A DNA stretch of 64,000 bases, from the NCBI GenBank assembly GCA_022376515.1, contig WTXI01000044.1, positions 62,001-126,000 of the forward strand. Direction: 5' to 3'. The translations under genes were made by a program, and so were the position numbers. Origin of the DNA: Lactifluus volemus. Its lineage: Eukaryota; Basidiomycota; Agaricomycetes; Russulales; Russulaceae. Shown here piece by piece: positions 10,452-21,226 of this stretch. The first letter of the stretch is position 1, and each line of letters opens with the position of its first letter. The notes below the pieces were generated by a model that was not told where the DNA came from, did no database searches, and saw only the letters and a program-made list of their open reading frames with translations.

Positions 10452-11202
10452 TCAGCACGTATAGTATACAACAGTAGAAGGGAGTCGAGGTACCTCGCCG
10501 CTGACCGCCCCACTCTTCCCGCTGGAGAGGGGAAGCACTTCGATGTGGTATGCAGAGAGCTGGAGCAGTATTCTCAAGACATTATCAAGATCGTCGAGTG
10601 TAGCAATGTGGTATCGTACGGCTAGCAAAACGCCGCTCTGTGTATTGAGGCGAGTTTGGATAAAAGCGGTAGGGGATGGAGAGGCGTTTCATAACTCGCC
10701 TTTGCACAACATGCCACGAGCGCGCGCACAAAGCGCGAAACGTCTGCCGAGGAATGTCCGATCCACTCAAAGCATGCGAGCTCATCGAAAATGAGGAGGG
10801 GAGGTGTGGCACCACGTATTCTTTCAATAGAGTCTCGTATCATGTCGAGTAGGGGTAAGAGGGTAACCCCCTCGGATGGAGACAGGTCAGGGATTCGAGT
10901 TGGGACATCGATGAAGACGATCGAGCCCTGCTCTAATTTTTGTGTCATGTTAAAGCCCTAAGTTTCACAGAAAACTGAGAGGAAGGATGAAAAGTACAGC
11001 AAGAACTCACCGAGCGCGATGCAATGGCGTTCCACTTTGCGAGATCTTGGGACGTTGAAATGATGATGCACTTTCCATCGGGTGAGCCCTTGATAAACTC
11101 TGATAATAATTGGTGCAAAATAAAATCTCCAGGGGATGCAAGATGGTCCGTGATAACTATGGGACCAGAGTGAGTTAAAAGTTGGTTGGCAGAAAAAGAC
11201 AT
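10452..11202 (-). CDS. ELP6: Elongator complex subunit 6 (ELP6)
   Basis: Three exons: 11011–11202, 10700–10957 and 10452–10637 (64 + 86 + 61 codons, 211 residues). Similarity to ELP6 is seen in the N-terminal strand–helix (VITDHLASPGDFILHQLL), the RecA-like core strand (PLLIFDELACFEWIG) and the C-terminal SSGKSGAVSGEV. ELP6 is a RecA-fold protein without Walker motifs; with ELP4 and ELP5 it forms the hexameric ring of Elongator, which acts in wobble-uridine modification of tRNA. The second intron (10638–10699, 62 nt) begins GCGAGT after AAG: a GC–AG intron. Reading through it instead gives an early stop and loses the conserved C-terminus. At 211 residues the protein is somewhat shorter than usual (about 250–270), so the end could extend by another splice. 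ATG 11202 gives the expected start. Confidence 0.82.
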
Positions 11203-11373
11203 TGCAGATAAGACTAGATTTTTTCTCTGTTGAAAATCCCGACTCGTTGATGGCCGCCACAGCGCAAATACCAGTCTGAATATTTGCTCTCAACAACAAA
11301 AATCTGCTCTCTCTATCGAATAATGAGAAAATAAAGAGATGCTGAGACCAAATGCCTGGCGGCCCTCAAGGCT

Positions 11374-12362
11374 GCTGCTGAGCGGAGACTCGGACCCTAT
11401 CTACCATTATCCACAGTCAGAGTCCATATTACTTACCCCTTGGAATCATCTCAGCATCATTACAGCCTTCACAAGAGGACTCTTCCCGTCCATCAACTCC
11501 CCTACAACGCAAACTTGGTTCAAGTTCCCGTCTTCCCACGCCGACGGGCTCGCGTCGCCGCACTCAACCGGCTGTTTGCCTGCGCACATGCCCTCCATCC
11601 GAAGCAGCCAGGACCCACAGCAATTTTACGACTAGTTCGCGCTGATAGACCGCTCAGTGGCGCACAGCCAGGAGGCACACGTTCGACAGCTTCTCTTGCG
11701 CGTCTCGGAACATCTCGACAGGCTCGTCGGCCGCATTGACCAAGCCGATGCAGAGGTTGGGAGTATTTTGGATAAAGTGGAAAGGGGTGGAGGAGGGCAG
11801 AAAAGATCTGCAGGGCGTGAACCAAAAGCTGTTCGATATGCGGGTGCGTATCGCCTCACGTACGCACATTTCTCGGATGCGTGGAGGAGCTTGATATTTT
11901 ATTTGCGTCGTCGTTTTACAGGATCGATTGGTGGAGTTTCAAGCGGCAATTGGGACGACCTTCGGATACTTTCAGGACATGCGACGCGCCTGCTCAATCG
12001 GACATCTGCGTCGAATTTCTCGAATCCCACGTACGATTTATTTTTCTCTGTTTGGACGTGCTCTTCTTACCTCTCCACCCTCCTCCGGGGACAGTGAAAT
12101 TAGAAAGAAGCGGAAGTCTATCTCCTACGAGTCCGGCAAGGTATGACGCGTGCAATGGTGCTCATTAAAATGTATTTTGTTGGATCCCTCCGCGCACTCA
12201 CCCAGGATGTCTCGCGACGGCTGTTCGAACAGGTACCTTTCTGCGATGCATCTTCTTTACACGCGTTTCACCACCGTAGCTGGACAGCTTGCACCTGTTC
12301 TTGGAGGATTTGGGTGCCGTGCCCACTCACACCCTGAGGACCTGGGTGCTCTGCTCTCAGAG
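11374..12362 (+). pseudogene. COG3: COG3 (Sec34) pseudogene copy A, 5' half only
   Basis: Fragments of COG3, a subunit of the conserved oligomeric Golgi tethering complex, appear in order but in different frames: a KAAAERR segment near 11368, a Ser/Pro-rich SSRPSTPLQRKLG stretch near 11480, FALIDRSVAHSQEAH after 11635, VNQKLFDMR before an intron, DRLVEFQAAIG after it (about 11922), then MTRAMVLIKMYFVGSLRAL near 12143. The codon expected to be Trp in the QQFYDWFALID motif is TAG (11633–11635), and the frame changes between the Ser/Pro-rich stretch and that motif. Similarity stops near 12362, about halfway through the protein. Introns are kept, so this is not a retrocopy. It cannot make COG3; whether a functional copy exists elsewhere is unknown. 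Confidence 0.8.
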
Positions 12363-12636
12363 TACTGTACCGTGAACTCAAACACGTGATGTAATGTCTT
12401 ATCCCAACAGCTTGAGCTGCGCATTAACACCAACCTTGTTGGTCTGTATTGTTGACTAGGAATTACAACTGATGAAGTTGTGACATACAATGCAATAAAT
12501 ATTGTCCAGGTATCAGGTATGTACTAGTAGCGCGGTCCCAGTCCCAGCCCGAGTGAATGCGTCGATAACCTCGCGATCCTCGTACATGTGCTCGCTCCCG
12601 CCTTCGGTGGTGTCATCGTGCGTCCTTTTCAACATT

Positions 12637-14039
12637 CTAGACCTCAGCATCGAGTGACTCGATGCGATTCCGGATGTTTCCAGGCGAACGTCTCTCATTT
12701 TGTATAACCGACGCTAAGTTATACATGTCGAATAAGGCAGAGAATAGCTGGGACGGTTGCTTCCAATCTTGGACGTCCTCGACATAGAAAACCTAGAACC
12801 AGTCAGAAATCGCAGGATTGTTCGGATTCAGATGCACATACTTTAGGATCGACGCGATCAGGCTGAAAAACGAGATACCGAAGCGCCGTACCATTGTTCA
12901 TGACGTAGAATGCCATGACAATGAACGGTTTCGAATCATCGTCGTCTAACAGCTGCCGCCCAAGTCGGGCCACACATCCAGCCTGTAGAAGCATCCGATA
13001 TTGATCGCCTTCACTTTTCTCTGATTGAACTTCAACCAAAAGAGACACCAAGCGATCAACAGACAGGTGAAAATCGCTTCGTGGGGTGTAGCGGTAGTTT
13101 TTCCCCTCGCTTTCGATAGACTTGACGTTGACAATCAGACTGAACGGCCAGTCGGCACGACTGCAACAAATGTAAACCTCCGGAGCAAATAATAGAACGA
13201 ACAATAAAAGAAACACGCACAATGCGTGATGCTCCCTCAAGCTGAAAACCGAGCGAAAATACGAGCCTAACTCATCAAAGAAATACCGGACGTGATCCTC
13301 TTTGACGACGGAGCTTTTCCAACCCTTGGCGTGAAACGCGCTTGCAAGATGGTACAATACATGGATGTTGGAGACGCTGTCGCTTTGCTCAACGTCCTTG
13401 GGTGGGTGTTGAAAGTATTCACCAAATTCGTGAATGTGTTCCTGGAAGAATGAGAGGTCCTGTGACGACTTTCAATGACCAAACTGGTATGTGATCAAAA
13501 AACAAACATACTGCATCAGACTGGATGCGACGCCGCTGCCTCAGTTTACTTCTAAATTCATTGAGAAACTCCGGTTCGGTGCCAAGAAGTTCAGAGATCC
13601 CGTTGGGCCCGAGGGCAGCCCGCCCATGAAAGCTTCCTTGAGCATCTGCTTTGATAGTGATCGAGGGCCAAAGTTCAGGTAGTCCGACATCAGTCATCTG
13701 AACAAGCGTCGGGCTGACAACTCCACCCGAAACGTATACGAGGATATTGACCGTCTCCTCTGGTGGTTGAATCGGGAATATTTTGGACAGTTTGCGAGAC
13801 GCGACAACTAGCTCCGTTTTATCGGCCGATTCTGCCAACTGTCTGAGATTTTCGCCCTCAGAAAATTCGGTCCGATAGAGGGTGAGTCTACTGGCGTCAA
13901 TATTCTTGAGGTCGTTAGGATATTTCCGAAAAATGGCTCCTCTCAGATGGCCAACAGTCTGCGAGCTTTCAATCTCGATAGGGAACGCGTAGCTGTGTAG
14001 ATCAATAATATAGACGAAGAGTAATAGTTTCTCAGCCAT
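12637..14039 (-). CDS. Crinkler-type protein (CRN N-terminal domain, nuclease-like C-terminus)
   Basis: Four exons: 13512–14039, 13221–13459, 12842–13160, 12637–12792; 413 residues, phases consistent. The first about 110 residues match the Crinkler N-terminal ubiquitin-like domain: a hydrophobic start (LLLFVYI), FPIEIE, TVGHLRGAI, DASRLTLYR and the closing KLSKIFPIQPPEETVNILV. No secretion signal is seen. The second half resembles the PD-(D/E)XK-like domain often paired with CRN headers: LIVNVKS, a DFHLSVDRLVSLLVEVQS block and RMLLQAG…VARLG, ending in FYVEDVQDWKQPSQLF. CRN proteins are known as effectors in oomycetes and also occur in fungi, where roles in host interaction or inter-fungal conflict are proposed. 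ATG 14039 fits the family; an in-frame ATG at 14054 adds five residues. After the stop at 12637 another frame stays open to 12513, so a frameshifted tail is possible. The gene lies between two COG3 pseudogene copies. Confidence 0.8.
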
Positions 14040-14147
14040 AGTTGCGAGGGTCAAGAAGAGTCAGGTGGTGAATGTTGTGGAAAGGAGGGGAGTCATGAGG
14101 GATAGGAGTTGGGTTCCAATGGCATCAACAAACATCAGATATACCAG

Positions 14148-15110
14148 CTGCTGAGTGGAGACTCGGACCCTCTCTACCATTATTCACAGTCAGAGTCAGT
14201 CCATACTTCCTCTTGGAATCACAGACTTCACGAGAGGACTCCGGATTCCCCTCCATCAACTCCCCTACAGCGCAAACTTGGTTCAAGTTCCCGTCCTCCC
14301 ACGCCGGGCTCGCGTCGCCCCACTCAACCGGCCGTTTGCCTGCGCACATGCCCCCCATCCGAAGCAGCCAGGCTCCAGAGTAATTTTACGACTAGTTCGC
14401 GCTGATAGACCGCTCAATGGCGCACAGCCAGGAGGCACACTCTTCTCTTACGCGTCTCGGAACATCTCGACACTTGCGACAGGCTCGTCGGCTGCATCGA
14501 CCAAGTCAACGCAGAAGTGGATAAGTGGAAAGGCGTGAAGGAGGGCGGATAAAGTCTGCAGGATGCGATTCAAAAGTTGTTGGACGAGCGGGTGCGTATT
14601 GCCTCACACACACACTTCTTTCGGATGCGTAGAGGAGCTTGATATTTGCGCCGTCGGTTTACAGGATCAATTTGTGGAGTTGCAAACGGCAATCGGGACG
14701 ACCTTGGAATAGTTTCAGGAACTGGAACATGCGACTCGCCTGCTCAATCGGACATCTGCGTCGAATTTCTCGAATCCCACGTACGATTTATTTTTCTCTG
14801 TGTGGACGTGCTCTTCTTACCTCTCCACCCTCCTCCGGGGACAGTGAAATTAAAAAGAAGCGGAAGTCTATCTCCTACGAGTCTGGCAAGGTATGACGCG
14901 TGCATGCAATGACGCTCATCAAAATGTATTTTGTTGGATCCCTCCGCGCACTCACCCAGGATGTCTCGCGATGGCTGTTCGAACAGGTACCTTTCTGCGA
15001 TGCATCTTCTTTACACACCACCATAGCTGGACAACTTGCACCTGTTCTTGGAGAATTTGGGTGCCGTGCCCACTCACACCCTGAGGACCTGGGTGCTCTG
15101 TTCTCAGAGT
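14148..15110 (+). repeat. Duplicated ~1-kb segment, partner at 11374–12362
   Basis: The two segments align from GCTGCTGAG to GGACCTGGGTGCTCTG with scattered substitutions and small indels, in the same orientation, about 2.75 kb apart. Long stretches such as the ACGTACGATTTATTTTTCTC block are identical. They bracket the minus-strand Crinkler gene. Confidence 0.9.
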
Positions 15111-15960
15111 GCCACACCGCTTACTTTTGCGCACGAAAAACCTCCTGGTTTCACGCCTTACTGAGCAGATCCGCAGTCTGGACCCTATGAGGGCGGAACT
15201 CGTGGAAATGGTACGCCTTTTTTCATAATATCCAGTCATCTAACGACACGTCATGAACGCGTTATAGACATGCGCCGGGTGCAGCTACTTGCACTGAAAT
15301 TTTTGACTTGTATCGCGCGATTTTCAGCACCGGGAAGGAGGAAACGCTTTATGACGACCTCTACCCCGCGCGCTCGCATCCTACACGAGCCTCGGCTAAC
15401 TGTCGTCTGCGAAGTTTGCACTGCTTCGAGCGCCGATGGTGCTCGATCAGCCACTGGACGACGAGATTGAGGGAATGAAGAGAAGAGTGACGAACAGTCA
15501 TCTACTGCAGCTGGTGCTGCAGGATGCGCAAACGAGGCCGTTTTTCGAGGCACAAGCGGTGATACAGTCAGATATACGATATTATGCTCCGACAGCCCAG
15601 GATCTAGCGTACCTAGATAGGCTTGCTGGTAAGTGTTACCTGTTACCTTTTATTCTCTATCTTTGCTAAAGGTATGCGTGGCTGCCCAGGGAGAACAACG
15701 ATACACGAAATTCGAGAGAAGCAGAGTATCAGCCGCCTTTTTGAAGGCCCAGGGCTCGATCAACGCGAGACATGGTACCCAACGCTTGCCAAGACCGTCT
15801 GGGTGCTCTCCCAACTACGCGACTTTGATCAGGCAAGCCACTTACGACCCTGTGACATTTATCGATCCTGATTACATCCAATGTACGTACAGCCGACAAT
15901 TTTCTATGATCTTGCCCACGACGCCGTTAGTCTGTGTAGGGTAAAGAGCGCATTCAATGG
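14148..15960 (+). pseudogene. COG3: COG3 (Sec34) pseudogene copy B, longer copy
   Basis: This copy parallels copy A and continues further: HATRLLNRTS near 14728, KMYFVGSLRALTQDVSRWLFEQ near 14923, an intron ending before CAGCSYLH near 15269, LTVVCEVCTASSADG, then LVLQDAQTRPFFEAQAVIQS near 15510, RETWYPTLAKTVWVLSQLRD and FYDLAHDAVSLCR near 15900. These are C-terminal COG3 segments absent from copy A. It shares the TAG at the FYD-W position (14393–14395), has an extra TAA four codons earlier (14381–14383), and has several frame changes, for example after RKT near 15140 and after SYLH near 15292. Similarity ends near 15960, where the expansin-like exons begin. Non-coding in its present state. 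Confidence 0.8.
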
Positions 15961-16169
15961 ACAACTCTTTCTTGTCCACGCACGTCGACGCTCCTTCCCG
16001 GTTCATTCTTCATCACGTCTCTCGCCAGTACGCGCGCAGAGCACCTCGCAGATGCGAGCGAGTATGCATCCATACTTCTTCCAACATTACCCGTCCTCCC
16101 ATTTTTTCTCACATATCCACGCTACTTACAGGGAATCGATACGCCTGCGAGTGCGTCATCTCGGCAGCA

Positions 16170-16597
16170 TCAGAGCCGTTCTGCACACCGCGGTCTCGGC
16201 GCGTGTGGTATCACAAATAAAGACTCGGACCATATCGTGGCAGTGTCCCACTCTGTTTTCGACGTGTACCCGTGAGTATCCCTGGAGTCTAGTCAATGGC
16301 TTCACCTTTAAGCTAACTGAACGCCGTTCATCGTAGGGGTTACACTGGCGCTAATCCCAACGACAACCCTATCTGTGGTAAACAGATCCAGGCGAACTGC
16401 AAGTCATCTAATCTTCATCTCTATTCCATGTGCCGCTAACATCCTTTAAAAAAGACCAAGGGAAAAGCGTGATCGTCACCGTGACCGATCGATGCGTGTC
16501 ATGCGATATGACTGATCTGGACTTCAGCCCGAGTGTGTTCAGGGAACTTGCTGATCCGTCGGTCGGTCGTATAGGTGTGACTTGGAGCTGGGTTTGA
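16170..16597 (+). pseudogene. Expansin-like double-psi beta-barrel (DPBB) gene, 5' end missing
   Basis: Three exons are clear: one ending at 16271 (GLGACGITNKDSDHIVAVSH), one at 16337–16398 (GYTGANPNDNPICGKQIQAN) and one at 16455–16597 (GKSVIVTVTDRCVSCDMTDL, ending GVTWSWV). Together they match the small secreted RlpA/expansin-like DPBB proteins of basidiomycetes, with conserved cysteines and the TDRC motif. Such proteins are cell-wall loosening or stress-related. The second intron (16399–16454) starts GCAAGT, a GC–AG intron; it restores the NYQGKS junction. No in-frame ATG or signal peptide is found before GLGACG, and the preceding FCTP-like segment is one base out of frame. So the gene is either 5'-truncated and frameshifted or has a first exon I could not place. 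Confidence 0.7.
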
Positions 16598-16936
16598 ACA
16601 TCCTGCGACCAATGTATAGCTGTGGCAGTTTTGACAAATGTAACTTGTTTTCCAAATCGAACGTACGCGAGATATCAGACTCGTATTGGCGTCTAGATGG
16701 CGTAACCCCAGTGGTCGGGCCATGGCGGTTGAACCTCTGGACTGAATGAGTAGTGTCGGAACATTATTATCACTGAATTCTGCACGTCGAACGTTTCTCT
16801 GATCGCTTCTCATATCTGATCTAAGTCTTGGACTTACATACGACCTTATAGGATAGTAATTATAGCAAGATCACATATAGTAAGTAGCTCGACGCACGAC
16901 AGCAAGGAGGAAAGACATGCAGCAAAAACACAAAGG
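16598..16936. other. Intergenic between convergent genes, nothing seen
   Basis: About 340 bases between the stop of the DPBB exons and the 3' end of the kinase-like gene on the other strand. No open frame with a domain and no RNA gene recognised. Confidence 0.5.
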
Positions 16937-18267
16937 CTATGCTGTGGGATCGGGAATGGCAGCTTTGCCACCAAAGAGGTAGCTAACGGTACGCCCCCAC
17001 TGTCCAACGGTCCTCCCACCCCTCGCAAGCCAAATCTCATTGTCGCGAGCCATCCGAGAACGCAGCTTCCACGACCCAAGCTTTTCCCGGGTCTCCGAAA
17101 ACTTGTTCACAACTTCTTCCATCGTGGGTCGTGTTTCGGGTTGATTTTTGACCATCTTGGCGACGAGTGGCTTCATGAACTCCAATCCACGATATTTCTG
17201 ATGTTTACTGATCAAGGAGATTTTCCTCAAGGACAATGAAAAGTACAAACCTTGATGAAATGTGTTCGGATAAATTCTCCAAGGTAGTATACATCCGTAT
17301 GATATGGGTTACAGGGCTCCTTTTCGGGAGCTCGGTTTTCTTCATCACCAACAGGTCGCGGCATGTCCAGTGGGTCCCCATTAGCGGGATCATATTGGCG
17401 TGAATGGGCGAAGCCGACGAGAACGTATCTCGTGGGACGCTTGGTCCGCGAGTATCCTTTTGCTGTGTGCTTGAGATCCCTACTTCGCTTCGTGTTTACA
17501 GGATGGAAAGATTCGGGATACATGTTTGATGGGTCAAGCATGATACTATCCCGTGTGAAGTCCCTAATGCGTGTCAATGTTTTGAATAAAGGACATAAAG
17601 TACCAGGATATACCGATGGGCAACATTGTTCTGGTGCATGAATCGTAACCCCTTGTAACTTATGATAAGATTCATACCGTTTCAGAGCATCGGAGACCAA
17701 CCTCGCAAATTTGCGAAAAAAAACTGACAAATTCTCCGTACGTTTGGAGGGGAGGATCGTCAAATGGACGCAGAAGGGGGTGTACCATGATGAGAGGATC
17801 ATTTGGGCCATCAAGTGTGATCTCATGCAGTAATTGTGCACAGTGGTTTTCGGGGCGGGGAGACTCGGAAAGAATTCTATTTATCCGGAGTTCGTTTGAA
17901 GCCTCTTCCGAGCCATTGACGACCTTCTTCAATATAACATATCTTCCATCAGAGGTCTGAGTTGCATCCATGCACAAATTTGCCTGAAAAAATGTTGAGA
18001 AAGAAGCGCCTGGGATCATAAATCATAGCCGACCGATTGGATTAGACCATCTTCATAGTCAAACCATTGCTTTTCGCCACGAATCCATCCAAACCATCGC
18101 TTTTTGTTACCCCACGATGGCCGCCAGTCGGGGTCGTAGCGGGGTCGGAGCTTGTACCCGGCAGTCTCCAGCTTCTGGTACCGTTCGACCCACCAGATTT
18201 CATGGCGCGTCAGATTTTTTTTCGGTCGATCGTCAAACGCTTCGGAAATCTCTTCTTCTTGGGACAT
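16937..18267 (-). CDS. Protein kinase-like protein, probable pseudokinase
   Basis: Five exons: 18034–18267, 17702–17983, 17614–17651, 17251–17563, 16937–17197; 375 residues with consistent phases. It belongs to a basidiomycete kinase-like family starting with an acidic EEEISEAF helix and a WWVERYQKLETAGYKLRPRY region. Within the fold, the ATP-anchoring Lys is present (VILKKV) and a Glu follows in SNELRINRIL. The catalytic loop reads HRDFTRDS: the Asp is kept but the metal-binding Asn is Ser (AGT). The DFG triplet reads GFA (VLVGFAHSR), losing the second metal-binding Asp. The C-lobe is otherwise conserved (HTDVYYLGEFIRT, FMKPLVAKM, RPTMEEVV). Phosphotransfer is therefore unlikely; a scaffold or regulatory role, or recent decay, are alternatives. 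The third exon is only 38 nt and carries HQNNVAHR. The first donor (GTCGGC) is weak. Confidence 0.82.
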
Positions 18268-18621
18268 TGGGAAATGCAAGTAACGCGAAAGTCGAAACTT
18301 GGGTCCAAGTACTAGTACAAGGACACAGCCTGACAACGTGTACCTTATAGCATGATCGTTGGCGCCTTTGTCCCGTATGAGGCTAGTTGCATTGATGTAC
18401 AACTAGCTCTGCATCAGATCCTGCTTTTTTTTCGCACAGCCTCTTCTCTGCAGCGCACGAAATTACACTCCACACAGCACTAGTTGGGGAGCAGGCAGTA
18501 GAAAGTGCACGGGTAGGTGGACAGACGCGATCACGTGCCCACGTTTGAAATGAGACGCGTTCACGGTTCATGATATTTGTAGTCTCAAGTTTTGTTCCCT
18601 ACACGTCAACGCCAGCCCCGA
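18268..18621. promoter_or_regulatory. Divergent intergenic region between kinase-like and hypothetical genes
   Basis: About 350 bases separate the start codons of two genes transcribed away from each other, so both upstream regions lie here. I see no strong TATA element or repeat. Confidence 0.4.
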
Positions 18622-20741
18622 ATGACCGCTAGGCGCAGTCTTTCGCACACAACAAGTGCAGAGCTTTCTGTTGCTAAAATCAATAGGCTCTTACGACCGC
18701 TTCGAAATAAATGTGCGATCCTGGCCTCCGCAACATCCCGCTCTTCTGGCTCAGGAGCACCCATCATTTACGGATCCAGCACTTCTCCATCTCTAGAAAC
18801 TCGCATTCCGCCTTCGTTGGATGTATTGCGCGATCCGAAACTTGTCATCTCGCGCGCGCATCAGGAAAGCCGGTTCTTGGATGCCCTGGCACGTCAAATT
18901 TACGCCGTAACGAATGCGTATCGTAATGTGGTAGAGACGGCCTTGCGAAACGATGTTTCGGAAAGCTGTCCAGGAGTTCTATCCCTGACAGATATCTGTG
19001 CGGCGTCGGTGGGTTGGAACATTCAAGCGGAGGTTGCACGTGGCCTGGACACGCTAGAAGAACCAGATGAAGCCGAGGAGACGGCCCTCGTCGATGAGCT
19101 GTACGAGTCCGTTCCTGTGCGGTTTCGAAGGTGTGTCGCGTCCAATTTGTAGAATCGTAATGGCCACCGATGTCTCATGCCCGCAGGTGGACCCTCGTTG
19201 CGCACGCGACATCCATCATTGTCGACACCTGCCCTAGTCACCCCATGTTGATGCTCAGTCTTCTTGGCGTAGCCTTGGCCCATGGTCTTCTGACTGAATC
19301 CAAGACCTTTCTCCGCCTATTCCTCACTGCCCTGGTACGATCCCCACGCCCCGGCGTTCCACCCGCTATCGCCCATCCATTATATCCTTCGTATCTCGTT
19401 GAACTTTGCTTTGAATGGACCCACTTGGCTCTGAAGCCCCGCGCCGGAGCATTTACGCATCGGGCTTTTGTAGCAGTGACATTAGAAGTCCTCATGGAGC
19501 ACGGCCCTGCAACGGCATGGACATGCAAATCGATCACCCGTCTCGCGCAACTGCTTCGCACCCGAGATTTCGGATGTTTCCTCAGCTTCTTGCACGGGTT
19601 AATCGAGACGCTGACCGCGCCGCCTCTGCACATGGCACATATGGACCGGGACGAGAGCCTTGCATTATTTGCTCGGCTGGCAAAATGGACGGGCGTTATC
19701 ACTTCGGACTTTTTCCCAGTTAGAGATGGACGAGACGTCGGCGAGGCGCCACCACCACCTGCGGACCAATTCTACTCGATCGTTGAAATTCTCGTCTCTG
19801 CTTATGATGCGGGCCTGCATCGATCCACCATCAACGATAGGACCGATTCTGATCTCCGCGATCCACAGACGGCATTCGTCGGCGCGGCTATCCACTGTCT
19901 CTCAGCCCCGCTCTTCCTACCTACGGTGAACGCTCGGCATCAAAACGCCATCCTCGCGCTCCTACGCGACGTCCCGCCGAAATCGTCAACCTTTGATGAC
20001 GCCTCACTCGCCGGGCGGCCCATCGCACAATTACGCGTCTTGGCGGGGGCCCTCCGCTCGCACAATCTCCGTGCATTAGAACCCGCGTTCTGGCGGGGCG
20101 CTCTCGAGCAGTCCTTGCGCAAGGGCGAGCTTTCGGGCGTGTTGAAGGCCATGCACGATGCACTCATGGAGGCGGTTGAGCGAGAACGGGAGGAGGACGG
20201 CCGTGACGCGGTTGGGAATTGGGTGAGCAAAACTTCGACGTCGAGATCGCCCCCGAGAAAGCGAGCACGACGCAAGTCCGAGATGGCGCCGAGTAGGGGA
20301 TCATCGGTGTGGCAGCGACGGCGGCGGGTACCTTCGCCCTGCAGCTCAACATCCATATCCACCGCCTCAACGCCATTTCTATCGTCCGCTTCGTCGTCGT
20401 CGTCGTTTTCCGCACGGTCATCGCTCTCGGGGTCTCCGGTACCGGGGGAGGTATTAGGGGAGATGGTAGGGTTATCTGAGGATGAGGGTGAGGAGACAAG
20501 TCGTAGTGCGTATGCAGTACCGTTCGTCAAATTCAAGTCGGTACTTGCGGATGCGCTCAAGACGCGAATGGATCTCAAGGCGGAGCGGCGTCGCGCTTCG
20601 CTACGCGCTGAATTGGTACGTGACCGCGGTCATTCGGTGTCGTTGGAAAGGGGGAACGATAGCGAAGAAGAAGAAGCGGTCCGCGCTCTGCCGAGTGAGG
20701 GCGATGTCTTGGATATGTTTGCCTACGATGGCCACTTTTGA
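18622..20741 (+). CDS. Hypothetical protein, helical body with Ser-rich basic tail
   Basis: Two exons, 18622–19130 and 19187–20741, joined across a 56-nt GT–AG intron within an Arg codon (RFRR|WTL); 687 residues. I do not recognise the family. Residues up to about 480 look helical and folded, with hydrophobic stretches such as MLMLSLLGVALAHGLL and FVAVTLEVLMEHGP that are too mixed for clear membrane spans. From about residue 510 the protein is disordered, with RSPPRKRARRKS (a likely nuclear localisation signal), Ser runs and an acidic stretch, ending VLDMFAYDGHF. A nuclear role is a guess from the basic cluster. ATG 18622 is the first in-frame ATG; the frame is open upstream without one. Confidence 0.75.
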
Positions 20742-21226
20742 GCCTACAGCTCACTATAATACGATCTTATATAGGCTTAGGCACATCAGTGGGCTCACCG
20801 CTGTAAGTTACGAATGGCGGTGGGAGAGCATCGGCAAAAGCTCGGGAGTGATCGACGGGATCATATGATGCAATAATATGAGCTATCTGCACCAGCACTG
20901 CGGCGCAGCACACGGTGTAGGGGAAAGGCGGGCGAATAGTAGACGGGCAATCAAAAACCGTCAATACGCCGGATCGGCCGTAAAACAAAGTGAGGACCAC
21001 AAATTTCACGCAGGTAAGTCGTGGCCACGTCTGTCTGGTCTACCATCGGGAGAGGTAATTGCACCCACATAGTGATCACTGCAATATACTATATGCCGAT
21101 ATGTGCGGAGGTATATCATCGTAGGTGATGCAATTGCGTGATAGCCGTGATAGTGCTTCCGCGTGATACGTAGAATAGCAGGATCAGCGGACCGGCGCTG
21201 CCGAACAGTTTAGAACACGATCCACC
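20742..21226. other. Intergenic, nothing seen
   Basis: About 485 bases between two plus-strand genes. A short open frame at 20878–21072 has no features. No RNA gene recognised. Confidence 0.5.
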
